Shown: in pieces, positions 11,229-20,063 of the stretch
Numbering within the stretch: the first letter of the stretch is position 1
Layout: each line of letters opens with the position of its first letter
Translations under genes and position numbers: made by a program
Origin: Bog-473 sp963743785
Lineage (GTDB): Bacteria; Actinomycetota; Acidimicrobiia; Acidimicrobiales; RAAP-2
Direction: 5' to 3'
DNA length: 64,000 nt
NCBI GenBank assembly: GCA_963743785.1
Contig: CAVURD010000012.1
Coordinates: forward strand, 124,001 to 188,000
The notes under the pieces: model-generated
The model's database searches: none
Told to the model about the DNA's origin: nothing
The model's input: only the letters and a program-made list of their open reading frames with translations

Positions 11229-11885
11229 ATGGGACTCCAGAAGTTCGAGGGACGCCTTGAGCGTCTGGTGGAGGGCACGTTGGCCAAGCCGTTCAAAAGC
11301 AACCTCCAGCCCGTCGAAATCGGGCGGAGGCTGACCCGCGAGATGGACCTGCATCGTCGGGTGGGCGTGCGGGGCCTGATCGCGCCCAATTTCTTCACCG
11401 TGACGCTGGCGCCGGCCGACGTCGACCGGTTCGCCAATTTCATCGACGCCCTCTCCCGAGAGCTTTCCGATGCGGCCCGGGAGCACGCTCGGGTGGAGGC
11501 GTATTCATTCGTGGGGCCGGTAGAGGTCGAGATCTACGAAGGGTCCGCCTTGAAAGCCGGCCGGTTCACCGTGGCTGCCGAAGTACGCCAGAGCGAAGAC
11601 GGTGGGATCCTGGCCGAGCTCATCCTCCCCGACGGGCGCCGGATAGCCGTGGGATCCGAACCCTTGGTGATCGGCCGCCTGCCTGAATGTGGCGTCGTGT
11701 TGCAAGACGCCAATGTGAGCCGTCGCCACGCCGAGTTGCGTCGGAACGGCGAGGCCGTCGTCGTCACGGATCTGGGCTCGACCAACGGCACTCGAGTGAA
11801 CGGCGCTCCAGTCCGGGAACAGGTCCTCTCCAGTGGAGATGAGGTCAGTGTGGGGTCGACGAGGCTCGTCTTTGAGATGACGTGA
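11229..11885 (+). CDS. fhaA: FhaA-like protein: DUF3662 plus FHA domain
   Basis: 218-residue cytoplasmic adaptor. Residues about 2-120 form the DUF3662 domain (starts GLQKFEGRLERLVEGTLAK), and residues about 143-217 form an FHA domain with phosphothreonine-binding motifs GR (149-150), SRRH (164-167) and GSTNG (183-187). In mycobacteria FhaA is much longer, with a long Pro/Gln-rich linker that is essentially absent here. FhaA binds phosphorylated partners of the PknB pathway and helps control cell-wall synthesis. First gene of the cluster; its TGA overlaps the GTG of fhaB, which suggests translational coupling. The promoter should lie in 11114-11228, between tRNA-Leu and the start. Confidence 0.93.
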   Translation: MGLQKFEGRLERLVEGTLAKPFKSNLQPVEIGRRLTREMDLHRRVGVRGLIAPNFFTVTLAPADVDRFANFIDALSRELSDAAREHARVEAYSFVGPVEVEIYEGSALKAGRFTVAAEVRQSEDGGILAELILPDGRRIAVGSEPLVIGRLPECGVVLQDANVSRRHAELRRNGEAVVVTDLGSTNGTRVNGAPVREQVLSSGDEVSVGSTRLVFEMT

Positions 11886-12415
11886 GGGATTCGGCCGCCA
11901 TGGCGACCTTCTTCGCCACCCAAAATCTCAACGCCGTCCTCAAGCTCATGCAATGGGGGGTTATTGCTCTCATCTTCCTTTTCTTTCTGCGGGTCATCCG
12001 AGCCGTCTGGGTTGAGGTGAGCCCGGCCACGGTCCGCAAGTCGCGTTCGGAGCGTCGCCAGGACAAGCGCCAGGACAAGGTTGCCGCACGGCCGGCCCGG
12101 ACGGCAACGAAGTCGAAACGCAAGCAGTTGTATCTGCGCATCATCGAGCCCCCTCAGCACGAAGGACAGACCTTCGACCTCGATGATGAACTCACCATCG
12201 GACGATCTCCGGGTTGCGGTGTTCCCACGCCCGACGACATCTACACGTCCACTCTTCACGCTCGGCTATTCCGTAAGAACGACCAGCTGTGGATTGAAGA
12301 CCTCGGTTCGACCAACGGCACCTTCGTGAATTCTGAGAAGATCTCGCAGGCCCAACGCCTGGGCAAGGGTGATGTGCTTCAGGTCGGGTCAACTGTGTAC
12401 GAGGTGGCCAAGTGA
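11882..12415 (+). CDS. fhaB: FhaB: membrane-anchored FHA-domain protein
   Basis: 177 residues. Start taken at GTG 11882, overlapping the fhaA stop as GTGA; ATG 11900 is an in-frame alternative six codons later. One helix (about 25-44) anchors it to the membrane, followed by a basic linker and a C-terminal FHA domain with GR (107-108), STLHARL near 123-129 and GSTNG (142-146). The mycobacterial counterpart (FhaB/FipA) binds phosphorylated division proteins such as FtsZ and FtsQ and is a substrate of PknA/PknB. The stop overlaps the pstP start, again as GTGA. Confidence 0.92.
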   Translation: MRDSAAMATFFATQNLNAVLKLMQWGVIALIFLFFLRVIRAVWVEVSPATVRKSRSERRQDKRQDKVAARPARTATKSKRKQLYLRIIEPPQHEGQTFDLDDELTIGRSPGCGVPTPDDIYTSTLHARLFRKNDQLWIEDLGSTNGTFVNSEKISQAQRLGKGDVLQVGSTVYEVAK

Positions 12416-14130
12416 CGGTCCTTCGCTCCGGTTCGGCCACCGACGTCGGGAAGGTTCGCAAGGTCAACCAGGACCTACCGCTCGAGGCGGCCAACCTCTT
12501 CGCCGTTGCTGACGGCATGGGAGGTCACGTGGGTGGCGAAGTCGCCGCTCGGGTCGCCATCGATGCCCTCCTCAGCACCTTCACCCGCGAGCCGACAACC
12601 GATGGTCTTCTGAGCGCGTTTTCTGAGGCCAATCGGTCCGTCTGGCAGGAAAGTCAGGACCAGAGCGAGTTGCACGGGATGGGGACCACGCTCACCGCCA
12701 TGGCGTTGGTGGGCGGTGCCGATGGGCGCGACATGATTGCTCTGGCCAACGTCGGGGACTCCAGGGCGTACGTATTCTCGGAAGGGAGGATCACGCAGGT
12801 CACCGCCGACCACAGCCTGGCCGAGGAGCGCATGCGCCAAGGCGAGATGACCGAAGAAGAAGCCGCGGTCCACCCCCAACGACACATTCTCACCCGCGCC
12901 CTCGGAGTCTCTCCAGACGTGGAGGCGGACATGTGGGAGTTGAAACTCCGAGCGGGTGACCGGATCGTGCTGTGCAGCGACGGACTCTCCAATGAGCTGA
13001 GCCTCGAGGAGCTGGGCCAGGTACTGGCGGCGGAGCCCGATCCTGGTGACGCGGCGCACCGGCTGGTCGAAGCGGCCAATGCGCATGGCGGTGCCGACAA
13101 CATCACTGTTGTGGTGGTCGATGTCCTGGTAGGTGAAGAAGGGGGGGGCGCCGCTTCGGTGGTCAAGCCCATCGGTCGGCGCGCCGGGCCTCCCCTCATC
13201 GTGGCTCCGGTCGACGGGACACCGGCGGGCGGTACACCGGCCCAGCCGGCCGAGGTGCCGCCGGAGGCAGAGTCGGCGACCGAAGCAACCGAAGCAACGG
13301 CGGCAACGGCGGCAACCGCGGCAACTCTGGCAACCGCGGCGGCAGCGTCCGCCGCGATAACAGCGGCACCTCAGGCGTGGGACGACACAACGACCGGAGT
13401 GGTGCCAGCGACGCCGCGGACTACGGCGGAAACCCGAACGGACACCCTGGCCCCGGGGGCTCAGTTGGGATTTGGCGGGGATTCGTCGCGCTTGACCAGT
13501 GGCGACCAGGGCCCCCAGAGTGGCGAGCATTTCCTCGGCAATACCCAGAGCGCGCCCATTGCTCGCTCGAGTGTTCACGCCGACGCGCCGCCCGCGCCCG
13601 CCCCGATCCCGAGGAACGAGAGCCGGGGCGCCCGCCGGCGACGTCTGGGCATTCCTCGGCGGATCACCGTGCGCGTCGTCCTGTTCACTCTCCTGGTGCT
13701 GGCGATCCCCGTGGGGGCGTTCTTCGCGGTCCGCTGGTACGCCTATGACAACTGGTTCCCCTCCGTGCACGGCAGCGCCATCGTTATCGAGCAGGGCCGT
13801 TCAGGCGGCGTTCTGTGGTTCAACCCCAAGGTAGTGAACAACACCGGCGTCTCGACGTCCGAAGTCCTCCCGCTGGCCCTGGCCCACATCCACGCCGGCG
13901 TCCAGGAGCCCTCTCTCGACGCGGCCAAGAAGTACGTGGCCAACGCTCATCAGGCGTGGGCGTTCCAGCAGTCGGGCAAGACGCCATCGGGCGTCAACGG
14001 TTCGGGCCTTGGTCCCGGTGGTCCCCTCCCCACCACCACGACGACGGTTCCTCCGGGGGGTGCACCGGCCGTCACTCCCGGGACGGCTCCAGGCGCGACG
14101 ACCACGACGACGATCACGGTGACGCCATGA
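12412..14130 (+). CDS. pstP: PstP: PP2C-type Ser/Thr phosphatase with transmembrane anchor
   Basis: 572 residues. The N-terminal PP2C domain (about 1-240) has metal-ligand motifs DGMGGH (34-39), NVGDSRAYV, DGLSNE (Asp 190) and ADN (Asp 229). An Ala/Thr-rich low-complexity linker covers about residues 285-340, one helix spans about 421-441, and the outside part (about 445-572) ends in Thr-rich runs. PstP dephosphorylates the Ser/Thr kinases and their substrates on the inner membrane face. Overlaps fhaB by four bases. Downstream the usual rodA gene is missing: only 13 bases separate it from pbpA. Confidence 0.95.
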   Translation: MTVLRSGSATDVGKVRKVNQDLPLEAANLFAVADGMGGHVGGEVAARVAIDALLSTFTREPTTDGLLSAFSEANRSVWQESQDQSELHGMGTTLTAMALVGGADGRDMIALANVGDSRAYVFSEGRITQVTADHSLAEERMRQGEMTEEEAAVHPQRHILTRALGVSPDVEADMWELKLRAGDRIVLCSDGLSNELSLEELGQVLAAEPDPGDAAHRLVEAANAHGGADNITVVVVDVLVGEEGGGAASVVKPIGRRAGPPLIVAPVDGTPAGGTPAQPAEVPPEAESATEATEATAATAATAATLATAAAASAAITAAPQAWDDTTTGVVPATPRTTAETRTDTLAPGAQLGFGGDSSRLTSGDQGPQSGEHFLGNTQSAPIARSSVHADAPPAPAPIPRNESRGARRRRLGIPRRITVRVVLFTLLVLAIPVGAFFAVRWYAYDNWFPSVHGSAIVIEQGRSGGVLWFNPKVVNNTGVSTSEVLPLALAHIHAGVQEPSLDAAKKYVANAHQAWAFQQSGKTPSGVNGSGLGPGGPLPTTTTTVPPGGAPAVTPGTAPGATTTTTITVTP

Positions 14131-14143
14131 GAGGTGGGTCGTA

Positions 14144-15676
14144 GTGGGGCGCCGCATTCGTTGGCTCGGCATCGTGATGTTGCTCTGTTTCGGCCTGGTC
14201 GTCGTCCAGCTGGCCAATATTCAGTTCGTCAAGGCCAAAGCCCTGGCCAACAGCCCCTTCAACCCGCGTGTGTCGAAGAACGTCCTGGACAACCAGCGCG
14301 GCACCATCTACGCCGCCGACGGAACCGTGCTGGCCCAGTCGGTCAAATCCACGTCGACCTCGCCCGACTCGCCCCACTACATGCGTGTCTATCCCCAAGG
14401 ACCTCTCTTCGCCGGGATCACCGGCTTCAGCGACGTCTTCTACGGGTCCCCATCCGGCATTGAGTACCAGTACAACCAGTACCTCCAGACGCACGCACAA
14501 GCGCCGCAGAACTTCAGTCAGCTTCTGTTCAACAAGCCACCGTCCGAACCCGACGACGTCACCCTCACCGTTGATCCGGTGCTGCAGCAGGCCGCTTCGA
14601 CGGCGTTGTCCACCTTGCCCCCAGGTGAGGACAAGGACGGCGCGGTGGTGGTGTTGAATCCCACCACCGGGGCCATATTGGCGATGGTGTCCAATCCGAC
14701 CTTTGATCCCAATGCCCTGGCCAACCCCGATGTCAAGGCGGAAGAGACGGCGCACTTCCTCGATTCGCTACCCGATAACCCGGAGAAATTCGTTCCCATC
14801 GATCCGATCGCCACGCAGTACCGCTTCCCGCCCGGCTCGACCTTCAAGGTGGTCACCAGCACGGCGGTGTACAACCTCAAACCGAGTCTGGTGAATTACA
14901 GCTTCCCGTCGGCCGCGTGCGTCACCTTCTCGGACTCGAATGTGCCGCTCTGCAACGACGGGGGAAGCGCGTGCGGCGGCACCATGGTCATCATGTTGCC
15001 CGCGTCGTGCGACCCGGGTTACGCCGAGTTGGGGGTCCAGGTCGGCCAGCCCGTCATGACCCAGCAGGCCAAGCTGTTCGGGTTCTCCGTCGACGGCGAA
15101 AAGAATCCGTTCATCCCCAATCTCGATATCCCCAACGTCATCGCGTCCACCTTCTCCAATCTGCCGGCCAACGCGCAGTCGCTCCTCGGCCAGAGCGCCA
15201 TCGGGCAGTTCAACGACGCGGCTACTCCGCTGCAGAACGCCCTGGTGGCGGCCGGGATCGCCAATGGCGGGGTCATTATGACGCCGCACCTGATGCAGCA
15301 GATCCGCGACGCCCAGAACAACGTGGTGGCTACCTATCAACCCACGCCGATGCTTACAGCCTCCACGCAGGCCGCGGCGGCATCGGTGAACACCCTGATG
15401 CAGAGTGTGGCCACCAGTGGGACGGCGGCCGGGGTCTTCCCGGACTCCTGGCAAATGGCGGTCAAGACGGGTACGGCGCAGGTGCAGGCGCCGGGCCAGA
15501 TCGAACAGACCGACGACTGGATGATCGGGTTCCCGAATGCCAAGGGCGTCCCGCCGATCGCCGTCGCCGTGGTGGTGCCGTACCAAACGCAGGACCTGAC
15601 GGGCGCCGTGGTGGCCGGCCCCATTGTCAGGGCCGTCGTCCAGGCCTACATGAACCAGACGGCAGCAGCCGGTTGA
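14144..15676 (+). CDS. pbpA: PbpA: class B penicillin-binding protein
   Basis: 510-residue transpeptidase that cross-links peptidoglycan outside the membrane. It has one N-terminal helix (about 5-25), a dimerisation region and a transpeptidase domain. Catalytic motifs are S232-T-F-K235, S351-A-I-G-Q in the position of the SxN motif (Asn replaced), and K441-T-G-T. GTG 14144 follows gaggtggg with suitable spacing. In most actinobacteria the partner glycosyltransferase RodA is encoded just before it; here it is absent, so PbpA must work with an SEDS protein encoded elsewhere or on its own. Confidence 0.94.
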   Translation: MGRRIRWLGIVMLLCFGLVVVQLANIQFVKAKALANSPFNPRVSKNVLDNQRGTIYAADGTVLAQSVKSTSTSPDSPHYMRVYPQGPLFAGITGFSDVFYGSPSGIEYQYNQYLQTHAQAPQNFSQLLFNKPPSEPDDVTLTVDPVLQQAASTALSTLPPGEDKDGAVVVLNPTTGAILAMVSNPTFDPNALANPDVKAEETAHFLDSLPDNPEKFVPIDPIATQYRFPPGSTFKVVTSTAVYNLKPSLVNYSFPSAACVTFSDSNVPLCNDGGSACGGTMVIMLPASCDPGYAELGVQVGQPVMTQQAKLFGFSVDGEKNPFIPNLDIPNVIASTFSNLPANAQSLLGQSAIGQFNDAATPLQNALVAAGIANGGVIMTPHLMQQIRDAQNNVVATYQPTPMLTASTQAAAASVNTLMQSVATSGTAAGVFPDSWQMAVKTGTAQVQAPGQIEQTDDWMIGFPNAKGVPPIAVAVVVPYQTQDLTGAVVAGPIVRAVVQAYMNQTAAAG

Positions 15677-15729
15677 CCATGCCAGGTGTACCCAGTCGCG
15701 CGGGCAGCGCAGCGTAGGCTCTGGTCGGC

Positions 15730-17679
15730 ATGGAACCGGTCGAACCGCGGGTATTCTCGAACCGCTATGAGCTGACGCACCTCATTGCGCGCGGGGGAAT
15801 GGCGCAGGTGTACCGCGCCCGCGATCGCGAACTGGACCGTCCGGTCGCGCTCAAGGTGCTGTTCCCCGAGCTCTCGGTGGACCGGGCCTTCGTGGAGCGT
15901 TTCCGACGCGAGGCGCAAGCCGCCGCCAACCTTTCCCACCCCAACATCGTGCCGGTCTACGACTGGGGCGAGGACAACGGCGCGTACTTCATCGTCATGG
16001 AATTCATCGACGGACGGGCTCTCTCGGCCGTCCTGCGCGAATCGGGATCCCTGCCGGCCCACGACGTGGCCAGCATCGGGGCCAATGTGGCCGCCGCCCT
16101 CTCGTTCGCCCATCGCCACGGCGTCGTCCACCGCGACGTGAAGCCGGGCAACGTGCTGATCATGGCCGATGGCGGGGTCAAGGTCACCGACTTCGGCATC
16201 GCCCGGGCCATGAACACCGAGGAGAGCCTCACCCAGACCGGAGCGGTGATGGGGACGGCGGCGTACTTCTCGCCCGAGCAGGCGGAGGGCCACGGCGTGG
16301 ACGCCCGCAGTGACATCTACTCGCTGGGCGTCGTCCTCTACGAGATGTCGACCGGGAAGCCGCCCTTCACCGGCGACTCACCGGTGGCGGTCGCCTCCAA
16401 GCACGTGCGGGATCTCCCCGTGCTTCCCCGGGTGGTCAACCCGGCCATCCCGGTCGAGCTCGAGGCCGTGATCATGAAGGCGATGGCCAAGTCGCCCGAT
16501 GACCGCTACGCCACCGCCGACGAGTTCCGCGACGATCTCCTCCGCTTTGACCGTGGCAATCCGGTGGTAGCCGGTGATCCGGCCCTCACCAACGTGATGG
16601 CCGCCGTGGGCGCCACCGGCGTGATGGCGGCGGGGCTCACCCAGACCGTGCCGGTGGGCGCGGCTCCGGGCGGACCCAGCCCGTCCGAGATCGAGCGGAA
16701 GAAGCGAACGCGCAACCTGGTGATCCTCCTGGTCACGCTGCTGGTCGTCCTGGCCGTGATCGCCTTCTTTCTCCTGCGTTCGCTCGGGTACATCGGCGGC
16801 ACCCAGCAGGTGGATGTGCCCAACGTGGTCGGCCAGACGCAGGCGGTGGCGACGTCGGTCCTCCAAAGGGACGGTCTGGTCGTCGGCCCCGTCACCACCC
16901 AGATCAGTTCGCAGGCGGACGGCATCGTGCTGTCCACCAATCCGGCGTCGGGCAACAAGGCCAACAAGAACAGCCGGGTCAGCCTGGTCGTCAGTGCCGG
17001 CCCCGCGGTGACGGTGCCCAATGTCGTCGGGAAGCAGCTCGCCGCCGCGAGCCAAGAGCTCCAGGCGGACAAGCTGCGCTCCAACGTGGTGAAGTACGTG
17101 GCCAGCAACAAGCCCACGGGAATAGTGCTCACGCAGACCCCGGTGGCTCCTCAGATGGTGAAATCGGGCACCGTGGTCAACCTGACGGTGTCGGGGACCC
17201 AGTCGGTGACCCAGGTGCCCAACGTCATCGGGATCTCGCCGGCCGCGGCGGGGAGTCTGCTGACATCGAACAACCTCACCGTGGGCAACCAGACCTCCGT
17301 GTGCTCGGGCAACGCCGGCAGCGGACTGGTGGCGGGCCAGAGCCCGGCGGCTGGGACGCAGGTCCAGCCGAACACACCGGTGAACCTGCAGGTGTCGACC
17401 GGACCGTGCACCGCCGTGGTCCCCAGCGTCGTCGGTCAGACCCAGGCCCAGGCCACTGCCGCCATAGGGGCGGTGTCCGGTTTGTCGGCCGCGTCGACCA
17501 CGGTTGACTGCACCGCAGGCGGAGGGACCCCCGGCAACGTGCAGAGTCAGACGCCTTCGGGGGGTTCGACGGTCAATACGCCGGCCACCGTGACGATCAG
17601 CGTGTGCGCGCAGCCCACGACCACGACGTCGAGCTCGACGACGACCACCACACCGACGCCGCCGCCTCCTGGCCCCTAG
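15730..17679 (+). CDS. pknB: PknB-type Ser/Thr kinase with PASTA repeats
   Basis: 649 residues. The kinase domain (about 10-275) has ATP-binding Lys42, catalytic HRD Asp136, metal-binding DFG Asp154 and an activation loop LTQTGAVMGTAAYFSPEQ with two likely autophosphorylated Thr. A membrane helix lies at about 329-352, followed by four PASTA repeats (about 358-630) that sense muropeptides/lipid II, then a short Thr/Pro tail. It phosphorylates FHA-bound division and cell-wall proteins and is reversed by PstP encoded upstream. Only one kinase is present; the pknA paralogue of mycobacteria is missing. Convergent with the amidotransferase gene, three bases away. Confidence 0.96.
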   Translation: MEPVEPRVFSNRYELTHLIARGGMAQVYRARDRELDRPVALKVLFPELSVDRAFVERFRREAQAAANLSHPNIVPVYDWGEDNGAYFIVMEFIDGRALSAVLRESGSLPAHDVASIGANVAAALSFAHRHGVVHRDVKPGNVLIMADGGVKVTDFGIARAMNTEESLTQTGAVMGTAAYFSPEQAEGHGVDARSDIYSLGVVLYEMSTGKPPFTGDSPVAVASKHVRDLPVLPRVVNPAIPVELEAVIMKAMAKSPDDRYATADEFRDDLLRFDRGNPVVAGDPALTNVMAAVGATGVMAAGLTQTVPVGAAPGGPSPSEIERKKRTRNLVILLVTLLVVLAVIAFFLLRSLGYIGGTQQVDVPNVVGQTQAVATSVLQRDGLVVGPVTTQISSQADGIVLSTNPASGNKANKNSRVSLVVSAGPAVTVPNVVGKQLAAASQELQADKLRSNVVKYVASNKPTGIVLTQTPVAPQMVKSGTVVNLTVSGTQSVTQVPNVIGISPAAAGSLLTSNNLTVGNQTSVCSGNAGSGLVAGQSPAAGTQVQPNTPVNLQVSTGPCTAVVPSVVGQTQAQATAAIGAVSGLSAASTTVDCTAGGGTPGNVQSQTPSGGSTVNTPATVTISVCAQPTTTTSSSTTTTTPTPPPPGP

Positions 17680-17682
17680 GCC

Positions 17683-18279
17683 TCAAGAAGCGGCGGCCAC
17701 CCCGACCAGCTGCTGCAGGAAATTCGCCAGCAGGGCCGGGCCCGAGACGGTGAGCACCGATTCGGGGTGGAACTGCACGCCTTCGACGGGCAGTTCGCGG
17801 TGGCGCAGGCCCATGATCACGCCGTCGGTGGCGGTGGCCGTCACCATCAGTGTGTCGGGCACCGAATCGGGGTCGACCACGAGGGAGTGGTAGCGAGTGG
17901 CCACGAAGGGATTGGGCAGGCCGGCGAAGATGCCCAAGCCGTCGTGGTGGATCTCAGAGGTCTTGCCGTGCATGAGGTGGGGGGCCGCCACGACCTGGCC
18001 GCCGTAGGCCTGGCCGATGCACTGGTTGCCCAGGCAGACGCCGAGGATGGGGATCTCGCCGGCCAGCTGGTCGAGCGCCGCCAGGGAGACGCCGCCGTCT
18101 TCGGGGCGGCCCGGTCCGGGGGAGATGAGGATCGCATCGGGCCGTTGTGCCCGGATGCCCGCCACGTCGACGGCGTCGTTGCGGAAGACGAAGGGATCGG
18201 CCCCGAGCTCGCCCAGCTCTTGGACCAGGTTGTAGACGAAGGAGTCGTAGTTGTCGATGACCAGGACCCGGGCTCCCAT
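17683..18279 (-). CDS. pabA: Anthranilate/aminodeoxychorismate synthase glutamine amidotransferase subunit
   Basis: 198-residue class I glutamine amidotransferase that supplies ammonia to the TrpE or PabB subunit for tryptophan or folate synthesis. Motifs are DNYDSFVYNL at the N-terminus, SPGPG, nucleophile Cys82 in GVCLGNQ, and His171/Glu173 in GVQFHPES. The usual CLGHQ box reads CLGNQ: Asn replaces a conserved non-triad His. No trpE/pabB is next to it. In mycobacteria the homologue (trpG/pabA) also sits beside pknB and crgA, so the position is conserved; the symbol could equally be trpG. Confidence 0.9.
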   Translation of the reverse strand: MGARVLVIDNYDSFVYNLVQELGELGADPFVFRNDAVDVAGIRAQRPDAILISPGPGRPEDGGVSLAALDQLAGEIPILGVCLGNQCIGQAYGGQVVAAPHLMHGKTSEIHHDGLGIFAGLPNPFVATRYHSLVVDPDSVPDTLMVTATATDGVIMGLRHRELPVEGVQFHPESVLTVSGPALLANFLQQLVGVAAAS

Positions 18280-18342
18280 GAACGAGGAAGCGTACCCTCG
18301 CTGAAGGGAGGGACCGGCCCGGGCTGAGTATCCTCGTGCCCA

Positions 18343-18663
18343 GTGCCAGACAAGACGAAGTCAGGACCCGGGAAGGCGTCGAACAAGGGGAAGTCGGCCG
18401 GGGGGCGCACCACCTCCAAGGTCGGCCGACCCTCCACCGCGCAGGAGAGCGGGCGCTACACCCCGCCGATCCCCAAGAGCGTCCGCCGCAGCCCGCCCTG
18501 GTACGGCGCGGTCGTCCTGGCCCTCCTCATCGGCGGCGTGGCCGTCATCGTGGTCAACTACCTGGCCCATCTGCCCTTCGCCTCGCACGGATCACCGTGG
18601 GGACTGGTCGTCGGGCTGGCGATGATCTTCGCCGGCTTTCTGATGGCCACCCGCTACCGCTAA
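18343..18663 (+). CDS. crgA: CrgA: small cell-division regulator
   Basis: 106 residues from GTG 18343. A basic, disordered N-terminus (about 45 residues, Lys/Ser-rich) precedes two helices (about 50-70 and 83-103) joined by a short loop ending HGSPWGL. CrgA recruits PBPs to the FtsZ ring in actinomycetes, and its place after the pknB cluster is conserved. Slightly longer than the usual 85-95 residues because of the N-terminus. Divergent from the amidotransferase gene, with about 60 bases between them. Confidence 0.9.
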   Translation: MPDKTKSGPGKASNKGKSAGGRTTSKVGRPSTAQESGRYTPPIPKSVRRSPPWYGAVVLALLIGGVAVIVVNYLAHLPFASHGSPWGLVVGLAMIFAGFLMATRYR

Positions 18664-18693
18664 CGAGTTGGACAGCTAGTCAGCGTCGCGGCA

Positions 18694-18735
18694 CGGGCGG
18701 AGTGCCCGCGGGGCCGACTGGGTTCAGCCCAGTCG
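18694..18735. terminator. Two hairpins between convergent crgA and thiolase genes
   Basis: cgggc/gcccg (18694-18708) and cgactggg/cccagtcg (18715-18722 and 18728-18735, five-base loop) are both inverted repeats. The second spans the thiolase stop codon. No U-run follows, so they may act as weak bidirectional terminators or mRNA 3' stabilisers. Confidence 0.4.
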
Positions 18736-19905
18736 CTCGATGATGGTGGCGTTGGCCAGGCCGCCGCCCTCGCACATGGTGAGGAGCCCGTAGCGGCCGT
18801 CGGTGCGCTCCAGCTCGTTGAGCAGGGTGGCCATGAGCTTGCCGCCCGAGGCGCCGAGCGGATGGCCGAGGGCGATGGCCCCGCCGTTGGGGTTCACCGT
18901 GTCCATGTTCGGGTGGTGCTCCTTCTCCCAGGCCAGCACGACCGAGGCGAACGCCTCGTTGATCTCCACCGCGTCGATGTCGTCCATCGTCATCTTGGCC
19001 CGCTCCAGCACGCTGGCGGTGGCCGGGATCGGGCCGGTCAGCATGGTGATCGGGTCGACGCCGGCCAGGGCGAAGGCGTGAAAGCGGGCCCGGGGACGCA
19101 GGCCCAGCTCGCTGGCCTTCTCTTCGCTCATGATGAGCACGGCCGAGGCGCCGTCGGTGATCTGCGACGAGTTGCCGGCGGTGACCTTGCCACCCTCGGG
19201 CTTGAAGGCCGGCTTCAGCTTGGCCAGCGTTTCGGCCGTGCTGTCCGGGCGGATGCCCTCGTCGGTGGTGATGCGCTCGTCGGTGTCGTTGCCCTCGTCG
19301 TCGCGGATGGCCACCGGTACGAGCTCGTTCTCGAAGCGCCCCTCGGCGGTGGCCCGGGCCGCCCGCTGGTGGCTCCGGGCCGAGAAGGCATCGAGGTCAT
19401 CGCGGGAGATGCCCCACTGGTCGGCGATCATCTCGGCGCCGATGCCCTGGCCCACCAGGCCGCCCTTGGGGGCGTACCGCGCCATCATGCGCGGCCCGAA
19501 CGGGTAGCCCAGCTCGCGGACGACCGATGAACCCATCGGCGTGCGGGTCATGCTCTCGACGCCTGCGGCCACGACGACGTCGTAGGCCCCGGCCATGACG
19601 CCCTGGGCGGCGAAGTGCAGCGCCTGCTGGGACGATCCGCACTGACGGTCGATGGTGGTGGCGGGTACCGACTCGGGCCATCCGGCCGCCAGCACTGCGT
19701 TGCGACCGATGTTGAGTGACTGCTCGGCCACCTGCATCACGCAGCCCATGATGACGTCGTCGACGACGGCCGGGTCCAGGCTGTTGCGCTCCTGGAGCGC
19801 TTTGAGCGCTTCGGAGGCCAGGTCAACGGCGTGCCAATTGCGAAGCTTCCCGTTTCGCTTGCCGCCGGGGGTGCGAACGGCGTCGACGATGACTGCGGTG
19901 GACAT
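18724..19905 (-). CDS. Acetyl-CoA C-acyltransferase (thiolase)
   Basis: 393 residues, starting at ATG 19905 (MSTAVIVDAVRTPGG) after a strong ggaggag; the longer open frame upstream is not needed. Thiolases condense or cleave acyl-CoA with an active-site Cys (Cys89 in DRQCGSS), His348 in ALGHPLG and Cys378 in TMCEGGG. Likely acts in beta-oxidation or acetoacetyl-CoA formation; the sequence is closer to degradative FadA-type enzymes. Monocistronic, convergent with crgA. Confidence 0.92.
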   Translation of the reverse strand: MSTAVIVDAVRTPGGKRNGKLRNWHAVDLASEALKALQERNSLDPAVVDDVIMGCVMQVAEQSLNIGRNAVLAAGWPESVPATTIDRQCGSSQQALHFAAQGVMAGAYDVVVAAGVESMTRTPMGSSVVRELGYPFGPRMMARYAPKGGLVGQGIGAEMIADQWGISRDDLDAFSARSHQRAARATAEGRFENELVPVAIRDDEGNDTDERITTDEGIRPDSTAETLAKLKPAFKPEGGKVTAGNSSQITDGASAVLIMSEEKASELGLRPRARFHAFALAGVDPITMLTGPIPATASVLERAKMTMDDIDAVEINEAFASVVLAWEKEHHPNMDTVNPNGGAIALGHPLGASGGKLMATLLNELERTDGRYGLLTMCEGGGLANATIIERLG

Positions 19906-20063
19906 GGGTTTCTCCTCCCGGATCCGGCAGGCATTCGCCGCCGGTTGCAAATCGCAGGGCATTCTACCCGCCCCCGTCCTGAGGTCTATCTGGCTCGGGC
20001 CGGCCGGCCGGGACGATCGACTCCCGCCCGGAGGCCGCGATCCCGCCCGATAGGGTCTGGCCC

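Noticed and set aside
13281..13350. Short direct repeats that could suggest a CRISPR or satellite array
   Set aside because: They are caa/cgg-type codon repeats encoding the Ala/Thr-rich linker of PstP; spacing is not CRISPR-like.
12475..13770. A 431-codon minus-strand open frame
   Set aside because: Antisense shadow of pstP; its composition is Arg/Gly-rich, typical of an antisense frame.
14131..14143. A hidden rodA gene between pstP and pbpA
   Set aside because: The gap has only 13 bases; no room for one, and neither flanking gene contains SEDS-like helices.
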